Shown: positions 1 to 6,556, counted from the stretch's first letter. The stretch: DNA of 18,398 nt from Desulfotomaculum sp. (GCA_003485325.1 DMZI01000059.1:1-18398); one strand, 5' to 3'. Numbers and translations: made by a program. The notes: generated from the letters alone by a model not told the origin.

Positions 1-77
1 CTTCCGATTGAACCCTTCAAGAAGAACCCTTCAAGAACCGTCCCCTTGTGTCTTGTGTCCTTGTGTCTTGATGAATT
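1..77. repeat. short tandem repeats, REP-like edge
   Basis: Two adjacent 14-bp copies of GAACCCTTCAAGAA (10-23 and 24-37) are followed by CCGTCCCCTTGTGTC and two copies of CCTTGTGTCTTG (44-55 and 59-70). Reverse-complemented, the stretch reads like the dispersed 'GACACAAGGGGACGGTTCTT' intergenic repeats I remember from clostridia and other bacteria, often linked to Y1 (REP-type) transposases. That link is from memory. The tandem structure is seen directly. The left edge is cut by the window. Confidence 0.45.
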
Positions 78-680
78 TTAACTTAAAAGTACTGCAATGG
101 GTCTCTTTTCATTGATTAAACCTTTGAGTTGCGTGAAAGGGATAATAAATTCAGGAATGCCAACATAATGCGGTGTATATTCAATTTCCTGAAAATATAT
201 AACCAGCGAATCATCGGTCAGGTAAAAATCTTCCTGACCGGTGATACCGTTAAAATCTGTAATTATAGGTATGTTTCTTTCCCTGATTTGATCTTTGATT
301 ATTTTTGTAAGTACCGCGCGGTAATTGCTTTCGCTTTTAAAAAGATCGGCTAACTGGTAGACCTGGCCGGTCGCCAGATTCACGGTCAGGGATTTTTGTA
401 CGTCCAGGCCGTTGGCGGCATGTTTTCTGTATGTATAGACAGTGGTGGTCAAACTTAAGATACCCTTTTCATTAACCTTGATTTCTGAGCTTCCGGCAAT
501 AACCTGGTATTCCTCACATCCTTCTTGGGGAATCATGCTGTATACCTGCTGTTTGATTAATTCATTTATTTTTTCCTGAACAACGGCGTTTTTTAACCCT
601 TGGACCCGGGGATAGCCTACATTTGTGCATTGATTGGATATCTTTTCGCCGATAATTGCGGCGGAGTATGTTTCCGGCAT
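78..680 (-). CDS. DUF3298/DUF4163 (RsiV-like) domain protein
   Basis: 200 aa. The first ~90 residues resemble a DUF4163-type fold (a stretch about intermolecular sheet and helix, 'VGYPRVQGLKNAVVQEKIN', then 'LSLTTTVYTYRKHAANG'), and the C-terminal ~100 residues resemble DUF3298 ('LADLFKSESNYRAVLTKIIKDQI', 'FYLTDDSLVIYFQEIEYTPHYVGIPEF'). This pair occurs in the extracellular part of anti-sigma factor RsiV and in polysaccharide deacetylase PdaC. Here there is no signal peptide and no membrane segment, so it is probably a soluble protein with that fold. The ATG is preceded by AAAGGGG about 9 nt upstream on the minus strand. It stands alone, with a REP-like repeat just beyond its 3' end. Domain assignment is fairly sure; the role is unknown. 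Confidence 0.75.
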   Translation of the reverse strand: MPETYSAAIIGEKISNQCTNVGYPRVQGLKNAVVQEKINELIKQQVYSMIPQEGCEEYQVIAGSSEIKVNEKGILSLTTTVYTYRKHAANGLDVQKSLTVNLATGQVYQLADLFKSESNYRAVLTKIIKDQIRERNIPIITDFNGITGQEDFYLTDDSLVIYFQEIEYTPHYVGIPEFIIPFTQLKGLINEKRPIAVLLS

Positions 681-761
681 TAATTAACAACCCCTTTCAC
701 TTGTATAATATTCAATATCGGTCAGACTGCGCACGTGTTAGTTAACCCGGCAGGAAATTCT

Positions 762-790
762 TTGACATTTTTTGCCGAAAAAGTTAAGCT
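762..790 (+). promoter_or_regulatory. possible sigma-A promoter for the transporter
   Basis: TTGACA at 762-767 is followed after 17 bp by TAAGCT at 785-790. The -35 box is perfect and the -10 box is weak. It lies about 150 nt upstream of the chosen start at 940. I looked in this 681-939 leader for a yybP-ykoY manganese riboswitch, which often precedes this family, and did not recognise one. Confidence 0.35.
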
Positions 791-939
791 TCCAAAGTAC
801 CGGCATTGATGCCAGACATCTTTCTTGATTGATAACTAATTTTAGAAAAATATTTTCAAGGTTATATTTATTGTATTGGCGGGATAAGCATGCATTGAAC
901 GGGGCCGTCGCCTCGGGAAAGGAAAAAGGGGAACTTAAG

Positions 940-1587
940 TTGCTGGTTTTTTTGGGAGCCGTCGCAATGGTTGTTCTGGCGGAAATGGGGGATAAGACGC
1001 AATTGCTGGCCATGGCTTTTGCCGTCCGCTTTCCGGCCGGAAGTGTTATGCTGGGAGTTTTTATAGCTACATTACTAAACCATGCGCTGGCTGTTGCCCT
1101 GGGGACTTATCTGGGGACATCTTTTAACATGGACATTATACAGGCGGTTGCGGCCGGATCTTTTATTTTATTTGGTTTGTGGACATTGCGTGGGGATACT
1201 TTAAGCGGCGAGGAGAAAAGAAAGGTATTTTTAGGGCCGGTTATTACTGTCGCCATTGCTTTTTTTATTGCCGAGATGGGTGATAAAACACAACTGGCTA
1301 CGGTTGCCCTGGCAGCCAGGTACAATTCACCGCTGGAAACACTTTTGGGAACCACAACCGGTATGGTAATTGCCGACGCCCTCGGCGTGTATATAGGGGT
1401 CGTTGCCGGGAAAAGAATCCCGGAACGTTTTGTGAAATGGATTTCCGCAATGATCTTTATAATTTTCGGTTTTGCCGGACTGTATAGTTCTTTGCTGCAC
1501 AGGTTTATCAGCCTTCCCTGGATGGTTGGATTTGCAGGTCTTTCCCTTTTGCTGATCTGGATAGCTTTAAAAGTCAAAGAAAGATAA
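940..1587 (+). CDS. GDT1/TMEM165 (UPF0016) family cation transporter
   Basis: 215 aa from a TTG start. The family signature E-x-G-D-K-[TS] appears twice, as 'EMGDKTQLL' near the N-terminus and 'EMGDKTQLA' near the middle, each at the end of a hydrophobic helix. This two-repeat architecture with about six membrane segments is typical of GDT1/TMEM165/MneA-type proteins, which move Mn2+ or Ca2+ against H+. The open frame runs back to another TTG at 829, but that has no ribosome-binding site and would add a polar leader the family lacks. The TTG at 940 has GGAAAAAGGGG just upstream and puts the first motif in its usual place. It is a single gene; Mn2+ export is the likeliest role by homology. Confidence 0.85.
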   Translation: MLVFLGAVAMVVLAEMGDKTQLLAMAFAVRFPAGSVMLGVFIATLLNHALAVALGTYLGTSFNMDIIQAVAAGSFILFGLWTLRGDTLSGEEKRKVFLGPVITVAIAFFIAEMGDKTQLATVALAARYNSPLETLLGTTTGMVIADALGVYIGVVAGKRIPERFVKWISAMIFIIFGFAGLYSSLLHRFISLPWMVGFAGLSLLLIWIALKVKER

Positions 1588-1628
1588 ATCAAAAAGAAAT
1601 TATTTGCCTATATGTTCCCAGTGTATTT

Positions 1629-1875
1629 CTAGTTTTCCAATTCTTCAAAAGCCCCCTTTTTGTCCCGGCCAGTAATTGAACCGTCAATCCTGGCTAAATT
1701 TATGCCTATTTTCTTTATGTCATCTCTTTTAAGCGCTGAACTGAATCCTTGGGACAACTTTTTCCCATGCCCTGATCTTTAAATCTACAGTCAGCGTCGC
1801 TGCTATTGATCCAATGGTAATTCCCGGGATATAATCAAAGTAGGTAAGTTGGCTTATTTGTTGTTTTTCGAGTAA
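1629..1875 (-). pseudogene. remnant of DUF421 (YetF-like) membrane protein
   Basis: Read on the minus strand this stretch gives 'LLEKQQISQLTYFDYIPGI' then 'TIGSIAATLTVDLKIRAWEK'. This is the conserved N-terminal segment of DUF421/YetF membrane proteins (usual form 'GKRQIGQLTYFDYIVGITIGSIAA'). The upstream part is lost, with stops in frame. A TAA interrupts after 'VVPRIQFSA', and a short tail ('KRDDIKKIGINLARIDG...') ends at 1629-1631. The middle of the protein is missing. DUF421 genes accompany DUF1657 and spoVA genes in mobile spore operons, and a DUF1657 gene lies 2.6 kb away. The 1,588-1,938 gap holds nothing else I can support. Confidence 0.6.
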
Positions 1876-1938
1876 GATAGAACATCCTCATAATATCTGG
1901 AAGCCGTAAGTCGCCTAAAGTAATGGGGGGTTTTTAAA

Positions 1939-2214
1939 GTGAAAAATTTCTTGAGCATCATCGAAGGGTTATATGATTTCGAAGGAGATCCGATAATCTA
2001 TAAAACAAATGAACTTTATGCTGTGATGTCATTGGAGGATGCTGAAACACTTCCTCACATCAGAGAAGGGGAAGTTATAATTTTTAACACCAGCCCCTTC
2101 CGCTTCAGCGGTCTGGTTATGGGCGCCAAAGTTTTTTTGTCCCTGCCTGATTTTTATTATGCAACCCTTTCGGGAATAGGAGTGAAGGATAAACCGGAAT
2201 CGGTAAAGTTATAG
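1939..2214 (+). CDS. hypothetical protein, 91 aa
   Basis: I do not recognise this protein. It starts with GTG and has a strong GGGGGG ribosome-binding site 9-10 nt upstream. The sequence is mildly acidic, with no signal peptide or long hydrophobic helix ('MKNFLSIIEGLYDFEGDP...' to '...GIGVKDKPESVKL'). It alternates short hydrophobic strands with charged turns ('ELYAVMSLEDAETLPHIREGEVIIFN'), suggesting a small beta-rich domain. It stands alone, with a probable weak hairpin terminator downstream. Coding status rests on the ribosome-binding site, a sensible composition and an uninterrupted frame. Confidence 0.6.
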   Translation: MKNFLSIIEGLYDFEGDPIIYKTNELYAVMSLEDAETLPHIREGEVIIFNTSPFRFSGLVMGAKVFLSLPDFYYATLSGIGVKDKPESVKL

Positions 2215-2251
2215 AGCAGTGGAATTTATTAAAAAAGTTTTCCATAGTTAT

Positions 2252-2287
2252 CCTCATTAATGGCCAAGCGGCATTCCTGAGGTTTAA
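2252..2287 (+). terminator. weak hairpin after the 91-aa gene
   Basis: CCTCA (2252-2256) pairs with TGAGG (2278-2282), and inside it GCC-AAGC-GGC pairs with flanking AAT/ATT. TTTAATTA follows, a weak T-run. A second, purely AT hairpin, AAAAATTAA-AG-TTAATTTTT, lies at 2322-2341 before the kinase gene. These are the only structures seen in 2,215-2,400. Confidence 0.4.
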
Positions 2288-2400
2288 TTAGAATCTTGCA
2301 GGGAAAAGAATAATATTATCGAAAAATTAAAGTTAATTTTTATTATTTGATGTAACAATATCAATGTTCATGAGAAAGGCAGGGCATAGAGAAACAAAGG

Positions 2401-2784
2401 ATGCGGGAAGAAGTTAAACAAAACAGCGGTTTTCTTGTTAATTTCAAGTTTGCGGCTGAAGGGATATTATATTCTTTCCGCACACAGCGTAACATGCGCA
2501 TTCATTTTGCAGCCGCTGTTCTAGTTTTGTTTTTAGCTGTTTTTCTTCATTTGAGCAAGTCAGAATTCATTTACCTGCTATTTTCTATTTTCCTGGTCCT
2601 GATCGCCGAAATGATCAACTCAGCCATAGAATTGGCAGTTGATCTGTATGGATTGGAGTATCTTCCCCTGGCCAAAGCAGCCAAGGATGTAAGCGCCGGT
2701 GCTGTTTTACTGGCGGCGGTTAATTCAGTGATCGTTGGTATTTTAGTTTTTTATCCCTACCTGTTAAAAATAAGCATAAGATAA
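2401..2784 (+). CDS. dgkA: diacylglycerol/undecaprenol kinase (DgkA family)
   Basis: 127 aa, the normal length. This is a small integral membrane kinase that phosphorylates undecaprenol (in Gram-positives) or diacylglycerol with ATP, recycling the lipid carrier for cell-wall synthesis. Order of features: cytoplasmic 'NFKFAAEGILYSFRTQRNMRIHFAAA', a first membrane helix, then the signature 'AEMINSAIELAVDL' and 'PLAKAAKDVSAGAVLLAA', which carries the catalytic and metal-binding acidic residues, then a last helix 'VNSVIVGILVFYPYL'. ATG 2401 directly follows AAAGG, which is rather close for a ribosome-binding site, but family alignment supports this start. It is close to B. subtilis DgkA in layout. 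Confidence 0.9.
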   Translation: MREEVKQNSGFLVNFKFAAEGILYSFRTQRNMRIHFAAAVLVLFLAVFLHLSKSEFIYLLFSIFLVLIAEMINSAIELAVDLYGLEYLPLAKAAKDVSAGAVLLAAVNSVIVGILVFYPYLLKISIR

Positions 2785-2852
2785 CCTTATGATCAAATAA
2801 GAATCCTTTGGTTATTTCATAAGATCAATTAAATACTTGGGGGGAAAGAGGA

Positions 2853-3311
2853 ATGTCCTATAAATGCGAGGTTTCTTTCAGATACATTCAACTTGCCTTA
2901 ACTGTCCGGACTACAACCAGGCTGCAGGACTTGCCTAAAGTGATGGAAAAATCTTTAAGAGAGATTAAGGAACACCTGGCTAAATTTGAGGAGGAACCAA
3001 CGGGGCCGCCATTCGCCGCCTATTATGATATGAACATGGAATCGTTTGAAGTCGAAATAGGTTTTCCTGTTTCCAGGGCATTTGCAGAAACCGACAATAT
3101 GAAAACAAGCGTTATTCCCGGCGGCAAGATTGCCTCCTGTACTCATACAGGGCCTTATCTCGGGATTCCCAAGGCGTACCAGTTTCTATCAAATTGGGTA
3201 AAAGAAAACGGTTATGAAACAAAAGAGGTTGTCTACGAAATATACTTTAACGACCCGGCTGTTACACCACCCCAGGAGTTAACCATACAGATATTTTTGC
3301 TGCTTAAATAA
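2853..3311 (+). CDS. GyrI-like / AraC effector-binding domain protein
   Basis: 152 aa, one domain. The pattern fits GyrI-like small-molecule-binding (SOUL-type) domains: 'MSYKCEVSFRYIQLALTVRTTT' strand, long helix 'LPKVMEKSLREIKEHLAKF', 'GPPFAAYYDMNMESFEVEIGFPV', then 'GGKIASCTHTGPYLGIPKAYQFLSNWVKENGY', and a closing 'VYEIYFNDPAVTPPQELTIQIFLLLK' strand. There is no DNA-binding domain, so it is a stand-alone ligand-binding protein. Known relatives bind drugs or inhibit gyrase; the ligand here cannot be told. Ribosome-binding site GGGGGGAAAGAGG sits just before the ATG. Single gene with its own leader. Confidence 0.85.
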   Translation: MSYKCEVSFRYIQLALTVRTTTRLQDLPKVMEKSLREIKEHLAKFEEEPTGPPFAAYYDMNMESFEVEIGFPVSRAFAETDNMKTSVIPGGKIASCTHTGPYLGIPKAYQFLSNWVKENGYETKEVVYEIYFNDPAVTPPQELTIQIFLLLK

Positions 3312-3389
3312 CTGTGCTGCATACCCAGCAGAGTTTGTCCCTCAAAGGTATCACCAGTTTCTTTATTATAGCCGATCAATTCCAAATTA

Positions 3390-3423
3390 TAAAAAATAGC
3401 CCCCGGCTATAAAAACGGGGGCT
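3390..3423 (-). terminator. rho-independent terminator of the mop gene
   Basis: AGCCCCCG (3398-3405) pairs perfectly with CGGGGGCT (3416-3423). On the minus strand the hairpin is followed by a T-run (plus-strand AAAAAAT at 3391-3397), so it ends transcription from the minus-strand gene at 3447-3650. Confidence 0.85.
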
Positions 3424-3446
3424 GAACTATAATTCCAGGGAAAACT

Positions 3447-3650
3447 TTATTTCATTACCATCACTGAAGTTGCCTTTACGAGGGCGCTGACATCGTCGCC
3501 CACTTTTAAACCCATTTTTTTCATTGACCCTGTGGTGATTACCGAACACATCTCCTGTCCGCCCACGTCAAGAAGGACCTCGGAAGTAACATCGTTTGAC
3601 TTAATTTCTTTTACCCGCGCTTTCAACTGGTTCCTTGCGCTTATATCCAT
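3447..3650 (-). CDS. Mop/TOBE-domain molybdate-binding protein (molbindin)
   Basis: 67 aa, the size of a single Mop domain (about 68 aa). 'MDISARNQLKARVKEIKSND' followed by 'TSEVLLDVGGQEMCSVITT' and 'SMKKMGLKVGDDVSALVKATSVMV' matches the molbindin/TOBE pattern ('ISARNQLKGKV...G..N.EV.....G...ITS.VT..S...LGLK.G..V.A..KAT.VM'). Such proteins assemble as hexamers that bind molybdate or tungstate oxyanions, for storage or sensing. A longer open frame exists, but the ATG at 3650 with a GGGTGGTTGG ribosome-binding site gives the family start. It is a stand-alone gene with its own terminator and suggests molybdenum or tungsten enzymes elsewhere in the genome. Confidence 0.88.
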   Translation of the reverse strand: MDISARNQLKARVKEIKSNDVTSEVLLDVGGQEMCSVITTGSMKKMGLKVGDDVSALVKATSVMVMK

Positions 3651-3734
3651 TACCAACCACCCTTTTGCTTTTATTATTATATTCTTTACAATAAAAGAAA
3701 TTTTAAACACGGCGGATGCTTACAGTAATTAAAG

Positions 3735-3760
3735 AAAAAGAACCCCGAAGGGCCCTTTTT
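3735..3760 (-). terminator. bidirectional terminator, end of YjcZ-like gene
   Basis: AAAAAG...CCC-CGAA-GGG...CTTTTT: the outer A/T arms (3735-3740 and 3755-3760) and inner CCC/GGG pair around a 2-nt mismatch. It lies 26 nt beyond the stop of the minus-strand YjcZ-like gene and has T-runs on both strands. Confidence 0.6.
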
Positions 3761-3785
3761 AATACAGGTTTAACGTCGCAAAAAA

Positions 3786-3905
3786 TTAAGCTTTTGCAAC
3801 GCCGCAGGGGAAGCAACATGAACCTAGCACTAAAAGAATCAGGATCAGGAAAATAAGGAAAGCAAAACCTCCACCGCCACATTCGCCCGGAACTCCGAAA
3901 GCCAT
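3786..3905 (-). CDS. YjcZ-like small sporulation membrane protein
   Basis: 39 aa. Sequence: 'MAFGVPGECGGGGFAFLIFL' then 'ILILLVLGSCCFPCGVAKA'. A Gly-rich N-terminus leads into one hydrophobic helix, which is the hallmark of YjcZ-family sporulation proteins (typical 'GYGGGFALIVVLFILLIIVG'). Start ATG at 3905 has AAAGGGGG about 8 nt upstream on the minus strand. A hairpin terminator follows the stop. Relatives are expressed during spore formation in bacilli and clostridia; the molecular function is not known. The Cys-rich tail (CC, C) is unusual compared with the Bacillus form. A gene this short escapes ordinary ORF calling. Confidence 0.8.
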   Translation of the reverse strand: MAFGVPGECGGGGFAFLIFLILILLVLGSCCFPCGVAKA

Positions 3906-3998
3906 TATAAATCCCCCTTTCATTTTTCTGTTACATAGTATGGTTTTTATTTGGCAGGCGTTACCAGAGGCTGCAAAAAAATGATTTATTTTGAATTT

Positions 3999-4024
3999 AA
4001 AAAGCCCCCCGAAAGGGACTTTTT
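3999..4024. terminator. bidirectional hairpin terminator
   Basis: AAAAAG (3999-4004), then CCC-GAAA-GGG (4008-4017), then CTTTTT (from 4019). It has the same build as the terminator at 3735-3760. It could end the minus-strand DUF1657-DUF1540 transcript. The stretch 4,025-4,288 between it and the DUF1540 stop contains no gene I can support, only the overlapping hairpins at 4210-4248. Confidence 0.55.
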
Positions 4025-4209
4025 AAAGGGAAAAGTCATCTGGCCTTATTGGTGTACAGGAAAGCCTATTTTTTATGGTTCCCGTTTATCCTTAGAAAAA
4101 GCACTCTCAAACTTCCTATTTTGAGGAACTCTCTAAGGCTTATATTGGGAATTTCGATCTTTGAAAGGTGCTTTTTGGCAAATGGGACGAATGGATTATT
4201 TATGTTTTT

Positions 4210-4248
4210 CCCCTCCTGTGAGCAGGAGGGGGCGGAAAGCCCCCTCCT
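4210..4248. promoter_or_regulatory. two mutually exclusive GC hairpins
   Basis: CCCCTCCTG (4210-4218) pairs with CAGGAGGGG (4223-4231). The middle segment also pairs, perfectly over 10 bp, with the next one: AGGAGGGGGC (4224-4233) with GCCCCCTCCT (4239-4248), loop GGAAA. The two stems share the middle strand, so only one can form at a time. This is the geometry of a switch or attenuator. No T-run follows either hairpin, so neither is a standard terminator. Confidence 0.5.
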
Positions 4249-4288
4249 ACTTGATTCAAATACAGCTTTAACACTGTAATATTTGGTA

Positions 4289-4432
4289 TTAATACTTTGG
4301 TGGGTTTTCTTTTTCCTTGAATGAGGGGCAGCGTTTGTCCATGGTATTTTCAATATCGCTGCTTTGGTCAATTCCTTCTGCACTGCATTTTCTGTTTTTA
4401 TTGCAGGCGCATTCGTCGACACTGCATCTCAT
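4289..4432 (-). CDS. DUF1540 small cysteine-rich protein
   Basis: 47 aa. 'MRCSVDECACNKNRKCSAEG' carries four cysteines in the C-x4-C-x-C-x5-C arrangement typical of DUF1540 ('V.CSV..C.Y.....C.A..I'), with one further Cys downstream ('KRCPSF'). DUF1540 proteins are small, probably metal-binding, common in clostridia and often seen in spores; biochemical function is unknown. ATG at 4432; GCAGGTT upstream is a modest ribosome-binding site. It lies 19 nt downstream of the DUF1657 gene on the same strand, so the two probably form an operon. Confidence 0.8.
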   Translation of the reverse strand: MRCSVDECACNKNRKCSAEGIDQSSDIENTMDKRCPSFKEKENPPKY

Positions 4433-4451
4433 AAAGATAACCTGCTTTTTT

Positions 4452-4667
4452 TTAGAAATTATCTCTTACTTTATACTGGGGCTCCTGCCGTTCGATGTCA
4501 TTTACCCGGTTTCTGACGCCGGATGTAATCCCTTCCAGCTGTTTGGCATAGTCATTGAACATCTTTTTTGCATTAGTGTCTTTGGTATCGAGGGCAAAAC
4601 TCTTCAGATCAGCTGTTGCAGTTTCCAGGGAAGAAAGGCACTGATGCATTTTGTCTCCTACAGTCAC
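4452..4667 (-). CDS. DUF1657 family spore-associated protein
   Basis: 71 aa, the full family length. 'MTVGDKMHQCLSSLETATAD' starts two long amphipathic helices, with 'KSFALDTKDTNAKKMFNDYA' in the middle and 'RQEPQYKV' near the end. This closely follows the DUF1657 consensus ('MTV..QVKQ.L..LK.A...L..FAL.T.....K..Y.......I...L..R...LE.EEPQYK'). GTG start at 4667 with a strong AAAGGAGG 8 nt upstream. DUF1657 genes are found in spore-former operons with spoVA and DUF421 genes, some tied to spore heat resistance. First gene of a probable two-gene unit with DUF1540. Confidence 0.88.
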   Translation of the reverse strand: MTVGDKMHQCLSSLETATADLKSFALDTKDTNAKKMFNDYAKQLEGITSGVRNRVNDIERQEPQYKVRDNF

Positions 4668-4773
4668 AGTTAAAACCTCCTTTTTTTTATGAATCTTTTA
4701 ATAGTGTGCCCTAAAGCCGGATTTATTTTAATAAAAAATTTTGGATTTTTTATTAAAGATTATGCTTTAAATT

Positions 4774-4830
4774 AAAAAGCCTCCCGCTAATTGAACTGGG
4801 TTCAGTTCAAATTGCGTAGAGGCCTTTTTT
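4774..4830. terminator. double-stem bidirectional terminator
   Basis: Outer arms AAAAAGCCTC (4774-4783) and GAGGCCTTTTTT (4819-4830) enclose a perfect inner hairpin TTGAACTG-GGTT-CAGTTCAA (4791-4810). A-run on the left and T-run on the right allow action in both directions. It insulates the tiny spore genes from the XRE remnant. Confidence 0.8.
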
Positions 4831-4856
4831 ATAACGTTATTTAATTTATAAATTAA

Positions 4857-5069
4857 AATAAATTAACTTCCAGCGCCAGGCTTAAGGAGCTTCGCAGTTC
4901 CAAAAAGTTAACCCAACTGGATTTAGCCAGGGAAATTGGCGTTTCACAGCGAGCTGTTTCTTATTATGAACTAGGCAAAGACATTCCCACCCTTGATGTC
5001 TTAATAAAAATTGCGGACTTCTTTGATGTGAGGCTAGATTACCTTATAGGCCGCCGGGATGAGCAATAA
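4857..5069 (+). pseudogene. XRE-family HTH regulator lacking a start codon
   Basis: The frame reads 'LKELRSSKKLTQLDLAREIG', 'VSQRAVSYYELGKDIPTLDV' and 'LIKIADFFDVRLDYLIGRRDEQ'. This is a clear lambda-repressor-like HTH_3 domain with the usual 'FFDVRLDYLIGR' end of short clostridial XRE regulators (about 67-70 aa). The frame opens after a TAA at 4854 but contains no ATG, GTG or TTG before the domain, only AAA TTA ACT TCC. There is no ribosome-binding site, and a strong terminator sits immediately upstream. Most likely the 5' end was lost; use of a non-standard start cannot be excluded. Confidence 0.65.
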
Positions 5070-5278
5070 GGTTGTATGCGAACTTTTTCCCGGAGCGGGT
5101 TAATCTCCTCCTATAAAATTAATTTGTTTAAAAAAGCCGAAGCTATAAAAATATTTAATAGCCATAATAAAGGATTATTTTTGATAAATGAAGTAATAAT
5201 GATCAGTCAGTTAAAAAGCTGACTAAAAGATTAATAAGGCTGGAAATGTTTCAAAAATTATTAAGGAGAGGGTTTTTT

Positions 5279-6556
5279 ATGGGTAACGATTACCGCCCGA
5301 TGTGGGAATCACTTGGTCTCGATTTAGAAGCCCACGACCAACTTTTGAATGTGCTCCCGCCCACTTATGGGGATGTCTATCTTAAGCAGGAAAACAGGCC
5401 GGATAAGATGGAATACTTTGATTTTGTTATTAATGAGATTCACGGTTTACGCATTCAGGAACTGCAGGAGCATAAGGCAAAAGGCGGCAAAGTGGTAGGA
5501 GCCTACTGTGTTTTTGTTCCCGAGGAAATCGTCCGTGCTGCCGGTGGTATCCTTGTTGGGTTATGCTCAGGTGTTGAAATAGGATCAGCTCAAACCGAAA
5601 AAGTGCTGCCCAAAAACATTTGTTCTTTAATTAAATCCTTTATGGGATTTAAACTGGCCAGGGTTTGCCCCTACCTTGAGTCCTGCGACTTGATAGTTGG
5701 CGAGACTACATGTGACGGCAAGAAGAAGGCGTTTGAAATTTTAAACGACTATGTTCCCGTCCACGTTCTGGAAATCCCCCAGATGAGACGTGAAAAGGAC
5801 AGGCAGTTCTGGTTCGGTGAATTACAAGATTTTCTGAAAACGATTGAAGAGTATACGGGAAAAAAGATAACGCCGGAGAGCCTGCGCCGTTCCATTAAAG
5901 AGGTAAACGCGAAGCGCAGGGCATTACTGCGTCTTAATGAACTGCGCAAAAATGGCCTTTTGCCCATCAGCGGCAAAGACAGCCTGTTGATTGAACAGAT
6001 CGCCATGTACGACGATGTGGATCGGTTTACCTCACAGGTGAACGGGCTTTGTGAGGAATTGGAAAGACGGGTCGGGGAAGGCAAAGGGGTAAACAAACCG
6101 GATGCGCCGCGAATTATTCTAACCGGCACACCAATGGCTATTCCCAACTGGAAAGTGTCTCACCTTATTGAAAGCAGCGGCGCCGTTATTGTCGCCGAGG
6201 AAATGTGCACCGGCCTTCGCTATTTTGAAAACCTGGTCCCTGAAGAGGGCGAAAGTGTGGACCAGATGCTGCGCTTTATAGCTGATCGATACATTAAGAC
6301 AAACTGCGCCTGCTTTACACCCAATGAAGGCAGAACGGAAGAACTTGTCAGGCTGGCAAAGGACTATAAGGCCAATGGGGTAATTAACTGTTCGCTCATT
6401 TTTTGTGACCCCTACATGATCGAAGCGAACCGGGTTGAAAATACGCTTAAAGATCATGGAATACCCCTTCTGAGAATTGAAACCGATTATGGACAAGAGG
6501 ATTCAGGGCAGTTAAAAACCAGGATTGAAGCATTTATTGAAATGATTAAGGGGTAG
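5279..6556 (+). CDS. double-cubane-cluster anaerobic reductase (HgdB/FldB-like)
   Basis: 425 aa from ATG 5279 (AAGGAGAGGG 6 nt upstream); an in-frame ATG at 5246 lacks a ribosome-binding site. The protein belongs to the 2-hydroxyacyl-CoA dehydratase D-component family, in the branch holding a double-cubane [8Fe-9S] cluster. Visible cysteines include C77 ('VGAYCVFVPEEIVRAAG'), C96, C115, and C130, C136 and C145 in 'CPYLESCDLIVGETTCDGKKK', the motif typical of the double-cubane branch. Relatives perform ATP-driven low-potential reductions, including acetylene reduction shown for the Carboxydothermus protein. They need an ATPase activase, which is not next to this gene. The C-terminal half has the paired Rossmann-like layout of the family ('IILTGTPMAIPNWKV', 'INCSLIFCDPYMIE', 'PLLRIETDYGQED'). 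It is expressed alone and is followed by two terminators. Confidence 0.85.
   Translation: MGNDYRPMWESLGLDLEAHDQLLNVLPPTYGDVYLKQENRPDKMEYFDFVINEIHGLRIQELQEHKAKGGKVVGAYCVFVPEEIVRAAGGILVGLCSGVEIGSAQTEKVLPKNICSLIKSFMGFKLARVCPYLESCDLIVGETTCDGKKKAFEILNDYVPVHVLEIPQMRREKDRQFWFGELQDFLKTIEEYTGKKITPESLRRSIKEVNAKRRALLRLNELRKNGLLPISGKDSLLIEQIAMYDDVDRFTSQVNGLCEELERRVGEGKGVNKPDAPRIILTGTPMAIPNWKVSHLIESSGAVIVAEEMCTGLRYFENLVPEEGESVDQMLRFIADRYIKTNCACFTPNEGRTEELVRLAKDYKANGVINCSLIFCDPYMIEANRVENTLKDHGIPLLRIETDYGQEDSGQLKTRIEAFIEMIKG

Noticed and set aside
690..939. yybP-ykoY manganese riboswitch upstream of the UPF0016 gene
   Set aside because: I searched by eye for the conserved core and found no match.
4066..4422. 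118-aa minus-strand frame overlapping the DUF1540 gene
   Set aside because: The overlapping frame with the CSVDEC cysteine motif is the real gene; this one has low-complexity basic sequence and runs through the double hairpin.
4317..4673. 118-aa plus-strand frame opposite DUF1657 and DUF1540
   Set aside because: It is the antisense shadow of two well-supported small genes.
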